This document shows, piece by piece, positions 41,529 through 51,073 of a DNA stretch of 64,000 nucleotides. Source of the stretch: Streptomyces anulatus (lineage in GTDB: Bacteria; Actinomycetota; Actinomycetes; Streptomycetales; Streptomycetaceae); the NCBI RefSeq assembly GCF_000721175.1, contig NZ_JOEZ01000021.1, positions 124,001 through 188,000 of the forward strand, in the 5' to 3' direction. The notes beneath the pieces are model-generated. The model was not told the origin of the DNA. It saw only the letters and a list, made by a program, of their open reading frames with translations, and searched no databases. The first letter of the stretch is position 1, and the number at the start of each line of letters is the position of its first letter. Position numbers and translations under genes: made by a program.

Positions 41529-42814
41529 GGCCGGCTGCCGGCCGGGCAGGCGGACGTGAGCTTCTGGGCGTACCACTTCTTCTGTTCCGGCAGGGGCAGC
41601 TCGGCCACCGATCCCGTCTCGGACAGGAGCTGTTCCCTGGTCTGGCCCTGGCTGAACTTCTGGGTCTCCCGTGAGAGCCACGTCATGTAGTGGTTCTCGA
41701 CGCCTATCGTCCGGGCCGCCCAGAGGGTGTTGACGTGCAGCACGTTCCAGTCCGGTTCCTCGCAGGGCGCGCCGACCACGGAGATGGCGATGTTCTCCCG
41801 GAGCACCTGATCCGCGGCACCCGGTGCGAGGGCGAGGGTCCAGCCCGCTCCGTCGGTGTCGATCCGCCGGACGTCCGCCACGGAGATGTCGGTGACACGC
41901 TCGGGCTTTCGCTCGATGAGGCCCTTGGCCTCCAACCGGTCGGTCATCCGCCGGAGTTCGACTTGGACCTCACCGATGTGATCGGCCCCCGCCTCCGGCA
42001 GGCAGACCTCGGGCGCGGTCCCCTCGCAGACGACCGGAGCCAGTCCCTTGGCGGTCGGAGGCATCGAACGCCAGTCCGCGGTGATGCCGTAGGCGCCGAG
42101 CAGACCACCGACGGCCAGGACGAGGGACAGGGCGACGTAGCGGACCGGGTCGCGGCGGAAGGCCGCCAGCGCGACACAGGCCAGTGCCAGACCGACCGTG
42201 GGCAGGACCGCCGCCACGGTCATGGCGGGCGAATACGCCTCACCGAATCCCACCCAGTCGATCGCCCCGGTGACATGGTGCGCCCAGTAGCTGTCCGTGC
42301 CCAGCGGAGAACTGATGCCCACGAAGACCGCCACCGCCACCAGCGGCGCGGAGTACAGCGCATGGAGGTGTCGGCCGACGACGAAGCCGATGACCGCGTG
42401 GGCGGCGATCAGCACCATCACGATGGCCAGGAGCTGGAGTGCGTACAGGTCGGGAAGGACACCGACCACCCACAGGCCGCCCGCCATGACTCCGGCGGTC
42501 AGCGTCGAGAGGCACGCCACGGTGACGAGGACGGGTTGCAGCGCGATGCGCCACGTGGGCTGGACGGCGCCCAGCTGCCAGGCGCCCAGCGCCTTGAGCC
42601 GGGTGGCCTCAACAGCGGTGAGCCCCGCCGCGGCGGCCGCGGCCATCGGGACGGGGGCGTGCGCGGCGTAGGAGGCGGCCTGTGCGGCCCAGGGCAGGTC
42701 GATGAGCTGCTCGATACGCCGGGTGCTGGTCAGGAAGACGTAGCAGAAGAAGGCCCCGATGAAGGGCGTGGCCAGCACGGCCGGGTGCGTGCGGAGAGAG
42801 GTGGAGAGTCGCAT
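41525..42814 (-). CDS. Large ABC-type membrane protein
   Basis: This 429-residue protein has about six to eight transmembrane helices in residues 15-250, including AAAAAAGLTAVEATRLKALG, a region like ABC-2 permeases. An extracytoplasmic domain of about 180 residues follows, with four cysteines (VCEGTAPEVCLPEAG, GAPCEEPDWN, SACPAGSRP) that suggest disulfides. The loop HVNTLWAARTIGVENHYMTW resembles a membrane-linked metallopeptidase segment, but no HExxH is present. It is operonic with the small membrane protein and ATPase, and follows the secreted 142-residue protein after an internal terminator. Confidence 0.75.
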   Translation of the reverse strand: MRLSTSLRTHPAVLATPFIGAFFCYVFLTSTRRIEQLIDLPWAAQAASYAAHAPVPMAAAAAAGLTAVEATRLKALGAWQLGAVQPTWRIALQPVLVTVACLSTLTAGVMAGGLWVVGVLPDLYALQLLAIVMVLIAAHAVIGFVVGRHLHALYSAPLVAVAVFVGISSPLGTDSYWAHHVTGAIDWVGFGEAYSPAMTVAAVLPTVGLALACVALAAFRRDPVRYVALSLVLAVGGLLGAYGITADWRSMPPTAKGLAPVVCEGTAPEVCLPEAGADHIGEVQVELRRMTDRLEAKGLIERKPERVTDISVADVRRIDTDGAGWTLALAPGAADQVLRENIAISVVGAPCEEPDWNVLHVNTLWAARTIGVENHYMTWLSRETQKFSQGQTREQLLSETGSVAELPLPEQKKWYAQKLTSACPAGSRP

Positions 42815-42837
42815 GGGGCCTCGTCGTGGAGCGCAGA

Positions 42838-42872
42838 GCCGGGCCTCCGCGCAGGGCGCGCGGAGGCCCGGC
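42838..42872 (-). terminator. Terminator-like hairpin inside ABC operon
   Basis: A perfect 14-bp stem (42838-42851 with 42859-42872) has a 7-nt loop between the secreted-protein gene and the permease gene. It would let the first gene be expressed more strongly than the transporter. Confidence 0.75.
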
Positions 42873-42877
42873 AGGGA

Positions 42878-43306
42878 TCAGTCGGCCTTGGTGGTGTCCA
42901 CGTTGACCTTGTTGACGGCGACGGCGCAGGAAATGCAACCGGAACCGATGTTTCCGATCTCGAAGTAGTAGCTGTCCCTGGGCAGCCCTTCCTCCGTGGC
43001 CGTGCTCTTGGAGCCGGAGCCGTTGAAGCAGGCCGTGAACTTGGAGGAGTCGTGCATCTTGTCGCTCCCCCAGTCGATCTGCTGCCAGAGCTCCACGTTG
43101 ACGCTCGTCCGGCCGTACACCTCTTTGCAACCGGTGAAGTTGATTTCGTTGTACGACTCGTCGACCCACTGCTGGGACATCTTGCCCTGGTCGCCCACCC
43201 AGTTATAGGCGGTCCAGTTCGCCCAGGCACCCGTGTTCGTCGCGAACACGAGCGCCGCGGCGGCTCCGGCGACAAAAACAGCCTTGCGCATACGACTTCC
43301 TACCAT
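42878..43306 (-). CDS. Small secreted protein, candidate exporter substrate
   Basis: This 142-residue protein has a clear signal peptide (MRKAVFVAGAAAALVFATNT, ending at GAWA). The mature part of about 113 residues starts NWTAYNWVGDQGK and carries four cysteines: FTGCKEVYG, FTACFNGS and CISC. It is tryptophan- and asparagine-rich and unlike known enzymes. The ATG at 43306 follows GGGAGGGG; a later ATG (43291) also has a good site. It is the first gene of an ABC-transporter operon, so it may be a bacteriocin-like, signalling or lipoprotein-type factor exported or sensed by the system. Function unknown. Confidence 0.7.
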   Translation of the reverse strand: MVGSRMRKAVFVAGAAAALVFATNTGAWANWTAYNWVGDQGKMSQQWVDESYNEINFTGCKEVYGRTSVNVELWQQIDWGSDKMHDSSKFTACFNGSGSKSTATEEGLPRDSYYFEIGNIGSGCISCAVAVNKVNVDTTKAD

Positions 43307-43692
43307 GGGAATCCCCTCCCTGGACTTTCCGGTCGCCGAGACCCCCTCGAACGGAAAACCGAAAAGTCGCCGAACATTAGCACTGGTCAGCGGGTTTCGA
43401 AGCCCATTAGAAGCAGCACATGTCCGGTTCATCCGATCTTGATCCGATCCATTACACCCTCATCGAAATCAGAAGAACCGGACTCCTGCATTCCGCCGAC
43501 TTCCCGTGCGACTTCTGTCACGCCGCCGAAGGTTGACAATCGCCCGGCCCCCATGGATGAGGCATCTTCGAACTCCGCAATTCGACCCCGAATTCAGCCC
43601 CGGGAATTCCGTCCCGACCCGCACGCGCCCCCCGGCGAGAGGCATTCCGCATCCCGCTACGGGCAGGCCGGGCGATCGGGTTGGATAGGGGG
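43307..43692. promoter_or_regulatory. Divergent promoter region, 386 bp
   Basis: No gene is visible. It is less GC-rich than its surroundings and lies between the secreted-protein operon (leftward) and the S9 peptidase (rightward). No hexamer pair stands out. Confidence 0.4.
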
Positions 43693-45531
43693 ATGACGAC
43701 TGATGCAACAGCAGTACCCGACTGGGAGAAGCGGTTCCGCGCGCCCCGGGTGTCCCTTCCCGACTGGGCCGAGGACGCGCCCGACCGCTCGCTGTTCGTC
43801 TCCAACGCCACGGGGACCTACGAGCTGTACGCGTGGGACCGGGCGAGCGGGCGGCAGCGGCAGGTCACCGACCGGCCGAACGGCACGACGGACGGGGTGC
43901 TGACGCCGGACGGGGAAGCCGTCTGGTGGTTCAGCGACACCGACGGCGACGAGTTCGGGGTGTGGATGCGCCAGCCGTTCGGCGGCGGGGAGGACGAGCC
44001 GGCCGCCCCCGGCCTCGCACCCTCCTACCCGGCGGGCCTGGCCATCGGGCGGGACGGTTCGGCGGTGATCGGCCGCTCGACCGACGAGGACGGCACGACG
44101 GTCCACGTGGTGCGGACGCCGGGCGCCGAGCCCGTCGAGATCTACCGGCACCGGGAGTCCGCCGGGGTCGGGGACCTCTCCCACGACGGGACCCTGATCG
44201 CGCTGGAGCACACCGAGCACGGCGACGCGATGCACTCCGCGCTGCGCGTGGTGCGCCCCGACGGCTCCACGGTGGCCGAGCTGGACGACACCGAGGGCGG
44301 CACCGAGGAGCTGGGGCTCGCCGTGCTGGGCTTCGCCCCGGTGGCCGGCGACACCCGGCTGCTCGTCGGGCATCAGCGCCGGGGCCGCTGGGAGCCGATG
44401 ATCTGGGACCCGGTCGCGGGCACGGAGACCGCGCTGCCGGTCGACCTGCCGGGCGATGTGGGCGCCGAGTGGTATCCGGACGGCTCCGCGCTGCTCATCG
44501 AGCACAGCTTCGAGGCCCGCAGCGAACTGTGGCGGTACGAGCCGGGAGCCCCGGAGCCCGTGCGCGTGGAGACCCCCGCCGGCACGGTGTCGGGCGCCAC
44601 GGCCCGCCCGGACGGCACGGTGGAGTACCTGTGGTCCTCGGCCGCGCAGCCGCCCGTGGTGCGGTCGACGAGCGGCGCGGTGGTCCTGGACCCGCCGGGT
44701 GCGAAGGCCCCGCCGTCGGTGCCCGTCGAGGACGCGTGGGTGGAGGGGCCGGGAGGCAGGATCCACGCCCTCGTGCAGAAGCCCGCCACCGGCGAAGGGC
44801 CCTTCCCCACGATCTTCGAGATCCACGGCGGCCCGACCTGGCACGACAGCGACGCCTTCGCCTCCGGTCCCGCCGCCTGGGTGGACCACGGCTTCGCGGT
44901 CGTCCGGGTCAACTACCGGGGCTCCACCGGTTACGGCCGCGCCTGGACGGACGCGCTGAAGCACCGGGTCGGCCTGATCGAGCTGGAGGACATCGCGGCC
45001 GTGCGGGACTGGTCGGTGGCGTCCGGGCTCGCGGACCCGGAGCGGCTGGTCCTGGCCGGAGGTTCGTGGGGCGGCTACCTGACCCTGCTCGGCCTCGGCA
45101 CCCAGCCCGGCTCCTGGGCGCTGGGCCTGGCGGCCGTACCCGTCGCGGACTACGTCACGGCCTACCACGACGAGATGGAGGCCCTGAAGGCGATGGACCG
45201 CACGCTGCTGGGCGGCACGCCGGAGGAGGTTCCCGAGCGCTTCGAGGCCTCGTCCCCGCTGACGTACGTCGACGCGGTGAGCGCCCCCCTCTACATCTCG
45301 GCGGGCGTCAACGATCCGCGCTGCCCCATCCGTCAGGTGGAGAACTACGTGGACCGGCTCGCGGCGCGCGGCGCGGTCCACGAGGTGTACCGGTACGACG
45401 CCGGGCACGGCTCGCTCGTGGTGGAGGAGCGGATCAAGCAGGTGCGGCTGGAGTTGGAGTTCGCCCTCAAGCACCTGGGAGGAGGCGTGGCCGCCTCCAC
45501 GGGCCCCGGGGCGGGCGTGAGCGCCGGATGA
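43693..45531 (+). CDS. S9-family prolyl oligopeptidase-like serine peptidase
   Basis: This 612-residue cytosolic peptidase has a beta-propeller in residues 20-350 (repeats such as LFVSNATGTYELYAWDRASG and PDGEAVWWFSDTDGDEFGVW) and an alpha/beta-hydrolase domain with GGSWGGYLTLLGL (catalytic serine), SAGVNDPRCPI (Asp) and RYDAGHGSLV (His). It fits the acylaminoacyl-peptidase/DPP subgroup and trims short peptides. The ATG at 43693 follows GGATAGGGGG. The SURF1 gene follows after 51 bp. Confidence 0.9.
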   Translation: MTTDATAVPDWEKRFRAPRVSLPDWAEDAPDRSLFVSNATGTYELYAWDRASGRQRQVTDRPNGTTDGVLTPDGEAVWWFSDTDGDEFGVWMRQPFGGGEDEPAAPGLAPSYPAGLAIGRDGSAVIGRSTDEDGTTVHVVRTPGAEPVEIYRHRESAGVGDLSHDGTLIALEHTEHGDAMHSALRVVRPDGSTVAELDDTEGGTEELGLAVLGFAPVAGDTRLLVGHQRRGRWEPMIWDPVAGTETALPVDLPGDVGAEWYPDGSALLIEHSFEARSELWRYEPGAPEPVRVETPAGTVSGATARPDGTVEYLWSSAAQPPVVRSTSGAVVLDPPGAKAPPSVPVEDAWVEGPGGRIHALVQKPATGEGPFPTIFEIHGGPTWHDSDAFASGPAAWVDHGFAVVRVNYRGSTGYGRAWTDALKHRVGLIELEDIAAVRDWSVASGLADPERLVLAGGSWGGYLTLLGLGTQPGSWALGLAAVPVADYVTAYHDEMEALKAMDRTLLGGTPEEVPERFEASSPLTYVDAVSAPLYISAGVNDPRCPIRQVENYVDRLAARGAVHEVYRYDAGHGSLVVEERIKQVRLELEFALKHLGGGVAASTGPGAGVSAG

Positions 45532-45582
45532 ATCACGGACCCCGCTCCGGGCGCCCGGGGCGGGGAACCGTACCTTTGAGGG

Positions 45583-46410
45583 GTGTACCGGTTCCTGCTG
45601 ACCCCGCGATGGTGGGGGATCAACCTCTTCGTCGTGCTGGCCATCCCGTTCTGCGTGTTCATGGGCACCTGGCAGCTCGGCCGCTTCGAGGACCGTGTGC
45701 AGTCGCACGAACAGGCGGAGAAGCGGCCCGATCCCAGCACGCGGGCCGCGAAACCCCTGGACGAGCTGCTGCCCGTCGACAAGGTGACGTCCGGCCGCCC
45801 GGCCGTCGCCACCGGCACGTACGCCGACCAGTTCCTGGTGCCCGGCCGTGAACTGGACGACCGGCAGGGCTTCTACGTCCTGAGTCTGCTGCGTACGGAC
45901 AGCGGCAAGGCCCTGCCGGTGGTACGGGGCTGGCTGCCCGGTTCCGCGAGCGACGCCCCGGTGCCCGCCGCGCCGGAGGGCGAGGTCACGGTGACCGGCG
46001 ACCTCCAGGCCTCCGAGAACACCAACAGCGACGGCGTCGACGTCCGGGGCGGGCTCCCCGCGGGCCAGGTCGGCATGATCAGCGCCGCGACCCTGGTGAA
46101 CCTCGTCCCGTACGACGTGTACGACGCCTGGGTGACGCTTCCCGAGGCCGGGGCGGGCGCTACGGGCGGTGCGTTGAAGCCCGTGCCCGCCGCGGCCCCG
46201 CAGGGCAGCGGCCTCGATCTGAAGGCCTTCCAGAACCTGGGGTACACGGGCGAGTGGTTCGTCTTCGCCGGCTTCGTGCTCTTCATGTGGTTCCGGCTGG
46301 TGCGCCGCGAGGCCGAGGCCGAGCGCGACATCGCGCTGGGCCTCGTACCGGAAGACGCGCAGGACCCGCCCTCGCCGGACTACGACGTGGCGAGCACGCC
46401 CGTGCGGTAG
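45583..46410 (+). CDS. SURF1-family cytochrome oxidase assembly protein
   Basis: This 275-residue protein has an N-terminal helix (WWGINLFVVLAIPFCVFMG followed by TWQLGRFEDR) and a C-terminal helix (EWFVFAGFVLFMWFRLVRR). They flank an extracytoplasmic domain with TGTYADQFLVPGRELDDRQG and PVVRGWLP, the SURF1 signatures. SURF1 proteins help assemble the haem a/copper cytochrome c oxidase. The GTG start at 45583 follows TTTGAGGG. Its last 31 bp overlap the convergent partner gene of the sigma factor. Confidence 0.9.
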   Translation: MYRFLLTPRWWGINLFVVLAIPFCVFMGTWQLGRFEDRVQSHEQAEKRPDPSTRAAKPLDELLPVDKVTSGRPAVATGTYADQFLVPGRELDDRQGFYVLSLLRTDSGKALPVVRGWLPGSASDAPVPAAPEGEVTVTGDLQASENTNSDGVDVRGGLPAGQVGMISAATLVNLVPYDVYDAWVTLPEAGAGATGGALKPVPAAAPQGSGLDLKAFQNLGYTGEWFVFAGFVLFMWFRLVRREAEAERDIALGLVPEDAQDPPSPDYDVASTPVR

Positions 46411-47585
46411 ATCGTGCCCGCGCAGGCGTTGGGGATCTTCGTCTCCGCGGTGGGCGCTCCCGTCTCCGGGGTGTGCGTCACGGCGACGCTGCCCTCCGCC
46501 GTGCCCCCGTCCTCGTACAGCGACTGCGCCTCGACGCCGGACTGGTCGGTGCCCTCGCCGACCGATCCGCCCGCGCCGTCCGCCGACGGGGTCGGGCTCG
46601 GTGAGGGCCCCACGGCGGGACAGGTGTCGGTCGGCACCCAGGCGAACTTGACCTCGTACGCCATGGCCGGCTTCAGCAGCACCGTTCCCGGCTCCTGCGA
46701 GGGGTCCGGCAGCCCGGGGGCCGCGTCGCCCGCCGCGTGCTGGACGACGCCGATCCTGAGCGGGTCGGCCGCGCCGGTGGCGGTGAAGCCCACCGTGCCG
46801 TTGCTGCTGACCGTGCAGTCCTTGCCGGACACGTTGGCGATCTTGAAGCTGCCGTAGACCGTGCCGTCGGCCCCCGGTGCGTCGGTGCTCGCGGAGGCGA
46901 CGCCGAGCTGACTCGGGTCGCAGACCGGCAGGGACGCGAAATCGGCGCTCGGGGAGTCGGTCTCCTCGCCCGCCACGGCCCCGTCGGGGTCGCTGCCACC
47001 GCGTTCGGTGGGGCTGGGGTCCGGGTCGGCCTCGCCGATGCCGCCCTCGCTCTCGCGCTCGGTGGGCTCCACGGTCCGCCGGCCGGGCTCCTCGGGGCCG
47101 GTGTCGTCCCCGTTGCCGCCCTGGGCCTGCTCGCCGTGTCCGGCGATGGCGGGGCGGGCAGTGGACGGGCCGTCCGAGGCCGCGACGTGGACGAAGGCGG
47201 GGACGGCGGTGCCGATCAGCAGGGCCGCGGCGGCCGCCCCGACGACGGCCTGCCGTCGCCTGGCCCGGCGGGCGGGGACGGCGCGGTGGAGATGGTCGAG
47301 GGTCCCCTCGGAGGGGGCGAGCTCGCGCACCGCGCCCTGCAGCATGCGGCGCAGGGCCACCTCGTCCAGCTCGTCCGGGTCCTCGCCGGTCTCGTCGTCC
47401 ACCCGCGCGGGCGGCGCGGGTTCCGGGGTCCGGCCCGGCTCGGGTCCGGCGCTCCCGTCGTGCGGGCGGTCCGGATCGGTGTGCGGAGTCTTCTCCGGCC
47501 CGTGGTTCACCATTCCGCTTCCCGTCGGGTCATTCTCGTTCCTGTGCTCGGGGCCCTGTCCGGGGCGCTGCTCGGGCCCGCTCAC
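46380..47585 (-). CDS. Membrane partner of sigma factor (possible anti-sigma)
   Basis: This 401-residue protein has an N-terminal cytoplasmic part of about 110 residues (DELDEVALRRMLQGAVRELA), one helix (VVGAAAAALLIGTAVPAF), a long acidic disordered linker and an extracytoplasmic beta-rich domain (SLPVCDPSQLGVASASTD, GSFKIANVSGKDCTVSSNG) with possible disulfides. No ASD/zinc motif is seen, so calling it an anti-sigma factor rests on position: its start overlaps the sigma-factor stop as GTGA. It would sit across the membrane and may pass on an outside signal. Confidence 0.7.
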   Translation of the reverse strand: MSGPEQRPGQGPEHRNENDPTGSGMVNHGPEKTPHTDPDRPHDGSAGPEPGRTPEPAPPARVDDETGEDPDELDEVALRRMLQGAVRELAPSEGTLDHLHRAVPARRARRRQAVVGAAAAALLIGTAVPAFVHVAASDGPSTARPAIAGHGEQAQGGNGDDTGPEEPGRRTVEPTERESEGGIGEADPDPSPTERGGSDPDGAVAGEETDSPSADFASLPVCDPSQLGVASASTDAPGADGTVYGSFKIANVSGKDCTVSSNGTVGFTATGAADPLRIGVVQHAAGDAAPGLPDPSQEPGTVLLKPAMAYEVKFAWVPTDTCPAVGPSPSPTPSADGAGGSVGEGTDQSGVEAQSLYEDGGTAEGSVAVTHTPETGAPTAETKIPNACAGTIYRTGVLATS

Positions 47586-48244
47586 GCCTGGGCCTCCATC
47601 ACGACGCGCAGCGCCGCGATACCCCGGGAACCGTACGCCTTGACCGACCCCAGGGAGATACCCAGCGTCTCGGCGACCTGGGCCTCCGTCATGTCCGCGA
47701 AGTAGCGCAGCACCAGCACCTCGCGCTGGCGTCGCTGCAGCCCCTTCATCGCCTTGATCAGCGCGTCCCGCTCCAGCTGGTCGTAGGCGCCCTCCTCCGC
47801 GCTCGCCATGTCCGGCATCGGCTTGGAGAGCAGCTTCAGCCCGAGGATGCGGCGGCGCAGTGCGGAGCGCGAGAGGTTCACCACGGTCTGGCGGAGGTAC
47901 GCGAGGGTCTTCTCCCGTTCGCGGACCCGGTTGCGCGCGGAGTGCACGCGGATGAACGCCTCCTGCACCACGTCCTCGCAGGACGCGGTGTCGTCCAGCA
48001 GCAGGGCCGCGAGGCCGAGCAGGGAGCGGTAGTGGGCGCGGTAGGTCTCGGTGAGATGGTCGACCGTGGTTCCGGCTGCCACGCTCTCGTCAGCACCTCC
48101 GCGCTGCGAGGGCAGCTGGGCCGGGCGCGCAGCGGGCATGGGCGCGATCACCGGCATGCCGCCGGGCGCGCGGGGCCGCCGGAGCGGACGCGTCGACGCG
48201 CCTCGCAACGGGCCCACCACTGTGATGTCGAGAACCTCTGCCAC
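47582..48244 (-). CDS. ECF/SigE-family RNA polymerase sigma factor
   Basis: This 220-residue sigma factor has region 2 YRAHYRSLLGLAALLLDDTA and CEDVVQEAFIRVH, and region 4 MKGLQRRQREVLVLRYFADM and TEAQVAETLGISLGSVK. An N-terminal extension of about 45 residues is proline-rich. It directs transcription of an unknown regulon. The GTG at 48244 is the longest start; a start at the internal ATG (MPVIAPMPAARPAQ, 48157) is possible. It is coupled to a membrane protein that may control it. It lies next to the asd-ask operon, as in other streptomycetes. Confidence 0.88.
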   Translation of the reverse strand: MAEVLDITVVGPLRGASTRPLRRPRAPGGMPVIAPMPAARPAQLPSQRGGADESVAAGTTVDHLTETYRAHYRSLLGLAALLLDDTASCEDVVQEAFIRVHSARNRVREREKTLAYLRQTVVNLSRSALRRRILGLKLLSKPMPDMASAEEGAYDQLERDALIKAMKGLQRRQREVLVLRYFADMTEAQVAETLGISLGSVKAYGSRGIAALRVVMEAQA

Positions 48245-48515
48245 GCCTGTTGGACACGCTGCCCCCCGTCAGGGTTGTACGCGGACGGTGCCACGTTCAG
48301 CACTGTGCGACATGCCCTCATACGTACCTGCTCTTCCCCAAATGCCCCGTCATAGCGTCTGGCCACGCAAGAGTGACCGCATAGACGCCGCCCGGCCGAG
48401 GTGCGGTTGCAGATGGCCGGGAGATCATCGTCGGATAAGACAACGTCCCAGCTCAAGAGGTTCAGACCAGCAAATCACTCATAGGGCGTTCACAGATCCT
48501 ACAAAATAGGTTCGA

Positions 48516-49589
48516 TCATGCCCGGGGGAATTCGGCGGCAACCGATTCGGCGATCTGCGCCACGTTCAAAGCCGCACCTTTTCGGAGATTGTCACCGCAA
48601 AGGAACATTTCCAGGGCGTGCGGGTCGTCCATCGACCGCCGGACGCGGCCCACCCAGGTGGGATCGGTGCCGACCACATCGGACGGAGTGGGGAAATCTC
48701 CGGACTCCGGACTGTCGAACAGCACCACGCCGGGGGCGGTCGCCAGGATCTCGTGCGCCTTGCCTACGGCGACCTCGTTCTCGAAGCGGGCGTGGACGGA
48801 CATCGAGTGCGTCGCGACGACGGGGACGTACACACAGGTCGCGGTGGCCTTGAGAGCCGGCAGAGCCAGCACCTTGCGGCACTCCTCGCGGATGGCCATC
48901 TCCTCGGAGGACCAGCCGTCGCCGGCGTGGGTTCCGGCCCAGGGCACGACGTTCAGGGCGACGGGCGCGGCGAACGGGCTGTCCGCCGTGGCGGCCTCGT
49001 CACCGAGGGCCCGGCGTACGTCCCCGGGCCGGGTGCCGAGATCCGTGCCGGCCACCAGCGCCAGCTGCTCGCGCAGGGCCGCGACGCCGTCCCGGCCCGC
49101 ACCGCTGACCGCCTGGTAGGAGGAGACGATCAGCTCGCGCAGCCCGAACTCGGCGTGCAGCGCGCCGACCGCGACGATCAGCGACAGCGTGGTGCAGCTC
49201 GGGGACGCGACGATGCCGCGCGGCCGGAGCCGGGCGGCGTGGGGGTTGATCTCCGGGACGACCAGCGGTACGTCGTCGTCGAGCCGGAAGGCCGCCGAGT
49301 CGTCGACGACGACGGCGCCCTTGGACGCGGCGATCGGGGCCCAGTGGGCGGACACGTCGTCCGGCACCAGGAAGAGGGCCACGTCGATGCCGTCGAACAC
49401 GTCCTCGGCGAGCGCGAGCACCTCGGTCTCCTCGCCGCGCACGACCAGCTTGCGGCCGGCCGAGCGCGGTGAGGCGACGAGTCTGACCTCGCCCCAGACG
49501 TCCGCGTGCTGCGAGAGGATCCGGAGCATGACGCCGCCGATCGCCCCGGTCGCACCGACGACCGCGAGCGAAGGGCGGCGTGCGGTCAT
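48516..49589 (-). CDS. asd: Aspartate-semialdehyde dehydrogenase
   Basis: This 357-residue enzyme reduces aspartyl phosphate to aspartate semialdehyde for lysine, threonine, methionine and diaminopimelate synthesis. The NADP motif is [16 protein letters not shown], the catalytic cysteine is in [18 protein letters not shown], and [13 protein letters not shown] [13 protein letters not shown] and MSVHARFEN follow. The ATG at 49589 overlaps the aspartokinase stop (ATGA). The ask-asd order is the normal actinobacterial operon. Confidence 0.93.
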   Translation of the reverse strand: MTARRPSLAVVGATGAIGGVMLRILSQHADVWGEVRLVASPRSAGRKLVVRGEETEVLALAEDVFDGIDVALFLVPDDVSAHWAPIAASKGAVVVDDSAAFRLDDDVPLVVPEINPHAARLRPRGIVASPSCTTLSLIVAVGALHAEFGLRELIVSSYQAVSGAGRDGVAALREQLALVAGTDLGTRPGDVRRALGDEAATADSPFAAPVALNVVPWAGTHAGDGWSSEEMAIREECRKVLALPALKATATCVYVPVVATHSMSVHARFENEVAVGKAHEILATAPGVVLFDSPESGDFPTPSDVVGTDPTWVGRVRRSMDDPHALEMFLCGDNLRKGAALNVAQIAESVAAEFPRA

Positions 49590-50857
49590 CGGCCGGTGCC
49601 TCCGTAGACGACTGCCTCGTCGGAGTCGCTGTCGAGACCGAAGGCGGTGTGCACGGCGCGCACGGCCTCGTTGACGTCGTCGGCACGGGTGACCACCGAG
49701 ATGCGGATCTCGGACGTCGAGATGAGCTCGATGTTGACGCCCGCGTCGGACAGCGCCTCGAAGAAGCCGGCGGTGACGCCCGGGTTCGTCTTCATACCGG
49801 CGCCGACCAGGGAGATCTTCGCGATCTGGTCGTCGTAACGGAGCGAGTCGAAGCCGATGGAGCTCCTCGTCCGCTCCAGGGCGTCGATGGCCTTGCGGCC
49901 CTCGGCCTTGGGCAGGGTGAAGGAGATGTCCGTCAGCCCGGTCGTCGCGGCGGAGACGTTCTGCACCACCATGTCGATGTTGATCTCGGCGTTCGCGATG
50001 GCGCGGAAGATCGCGGCCGCCTCGCCCGGCTTGTCCGGGACGCCGACGACGGTGACCTTGGCCTCCGAGACGTCGTGGGCGACTCCGGAGATGATCGCGT
50101 GCTCCACCTTCTGGTCCCCTTGCGGCTCGTTGCTGACCCAGGTGCCGCGCAGTCCGGAGAAGGACGAGCGGACGTGGATCGGGATGTTGTAACGGCGTGC
50201 GTACTCGACGCAGCGGTGCAGCAGCACCTTGGAACCGGACGCGGCCAGCTCCAGCATGTCCTCGAAGGAGATCCAGTCGATCTTCTTCGCCTTCTTCACG
50301 ACCCGGGGGTCCGCGGTGAAGACGCCGTCGACGTCGGTGTAGATCTCACAGACCTCGGCGTCCAGCGCGGCGGCCAGCGCGACGGCGGTCGTGTCCGACC
50401 CGCCGCGGCCGAGCGTGGTGATGTTCTTGCCCTCCTGGCTCACGCCCTGGAACCCGGCGACGATGGCGATGTTGCCCTCGTCGATCGAGGTCCGGATGCG
50501 GCCGGGCGTGACGTCGATGATGCGCGCTTTGTTGTGGACCGAGTCGGTGATGACACCGGCCTGGCTGCCCGTGAACGACTGGGCCTCGTGGCCCAGGTTC
50601 TTGATCGCCATCGCCAGCAGGGCCATGGAGATCCGCTCGCCGGCGGTCAGCAGCATGTCGAATTCACGGCCGGTAGGCATCGGAGACACCTGCTCGGCGA
50701 GGTCTATCAACTCGTCCGTCGTGTCACCCATCGCGGACACCACGACAACCACCTGGTTGCCGTTCCTCTTGGCGTCGACGACTCGCTTGGCGACCCGCTT
50801 GATGCCCTCGGCATCGGCTACGGAGGAGCCTCCGTACTTCTGCACGACAAGGCCCAC
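49586..50857 (-). CDS. ask: Aspartokinase
   Basis: This 423-residue kinase phosphorylates aspartate. [17 protein letters not shown] is the phosphate-binding start, [16 protein letters not shown] the catalytic glycine-rich motif, and two ACT domains follow ([40 protein letters not shown]), the site of feedback control by lysine and threonine. The GTG at 50857 is chosen over the ATG at 50878 because GAGGAG stands 6 nt before it, and the family begins GLVVQKYGG. Streptomyces ask genes often carry an internal start for a separate beta subunit; GTG codons near the ACT region would allow this. Confidence 0.93.
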   Translation of the reverse strand: MGLVVQKYGGSSVADAEGIKRVAKRVVDAKRNGNQVVVVVSAMGDTTDELIDLAEQVSPMPTGREFDMLLTAGERISMALLAMAIKNLGHEAQSFTGSQAGVITDSVHNKARIIDVTPGRIRTSIDEGNIAIVAGFQGVSQEGKNITTLGRGGSDTTAVALAAALDAEVCEIYTDVDGVFTADPRVVKKAKKIDWISFEDMLELAASGSKVLLHRCVEYARRYNIPIHVRSSFSGLRGTWVSNEPQGDQKVEHAIISGVAHDVSEAKVTVVGVPDKPGEAAAIFRAIANAEINIDMVVQNVSAATTGLTDISFTLPKAEGRKAIDALERTRSSIGFDSLRYDDQIAKISLVGAGMKTNPGVTAGFFEALSDAGVNIELISTSEIRISVVTRADDVNEAVRAVHTAFGLDSDSDEAVVYGGTGR

Positions 50858-51073
50858 GTGCGCTCCTCGCTCAGTCATTACTGCGGTCGGCTCAGTCTAA
50901 CGAGCAGTCCGGAATCGACCCGTCCATACCAGATGGTGAGATGTCCCGCTCATCACCCGGTACGGCGTGTCGCCCCGAACCGCTCGTACGGGGCTGTTGC
51001 CCACCCAGCCCGGGAGCACTCCCGTTTGTGTCCCAGCCCACACGATCGGGCACGGACCGGCGAGCCGGGAGGG

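Noticed and set aside
42878..43306. Lactococcin-972-type bacteriocin precursor
   Set aside because: Signal peptide and ABC context fit, but the mature sequence lacks the family's pattern and is longer.
46737..48355. Overlapping plus-strand frames antisense to the sigma factor and its partner
   Set aside because: The minus-strand genes have clear domains and coupled starts; the plus frames have neither.
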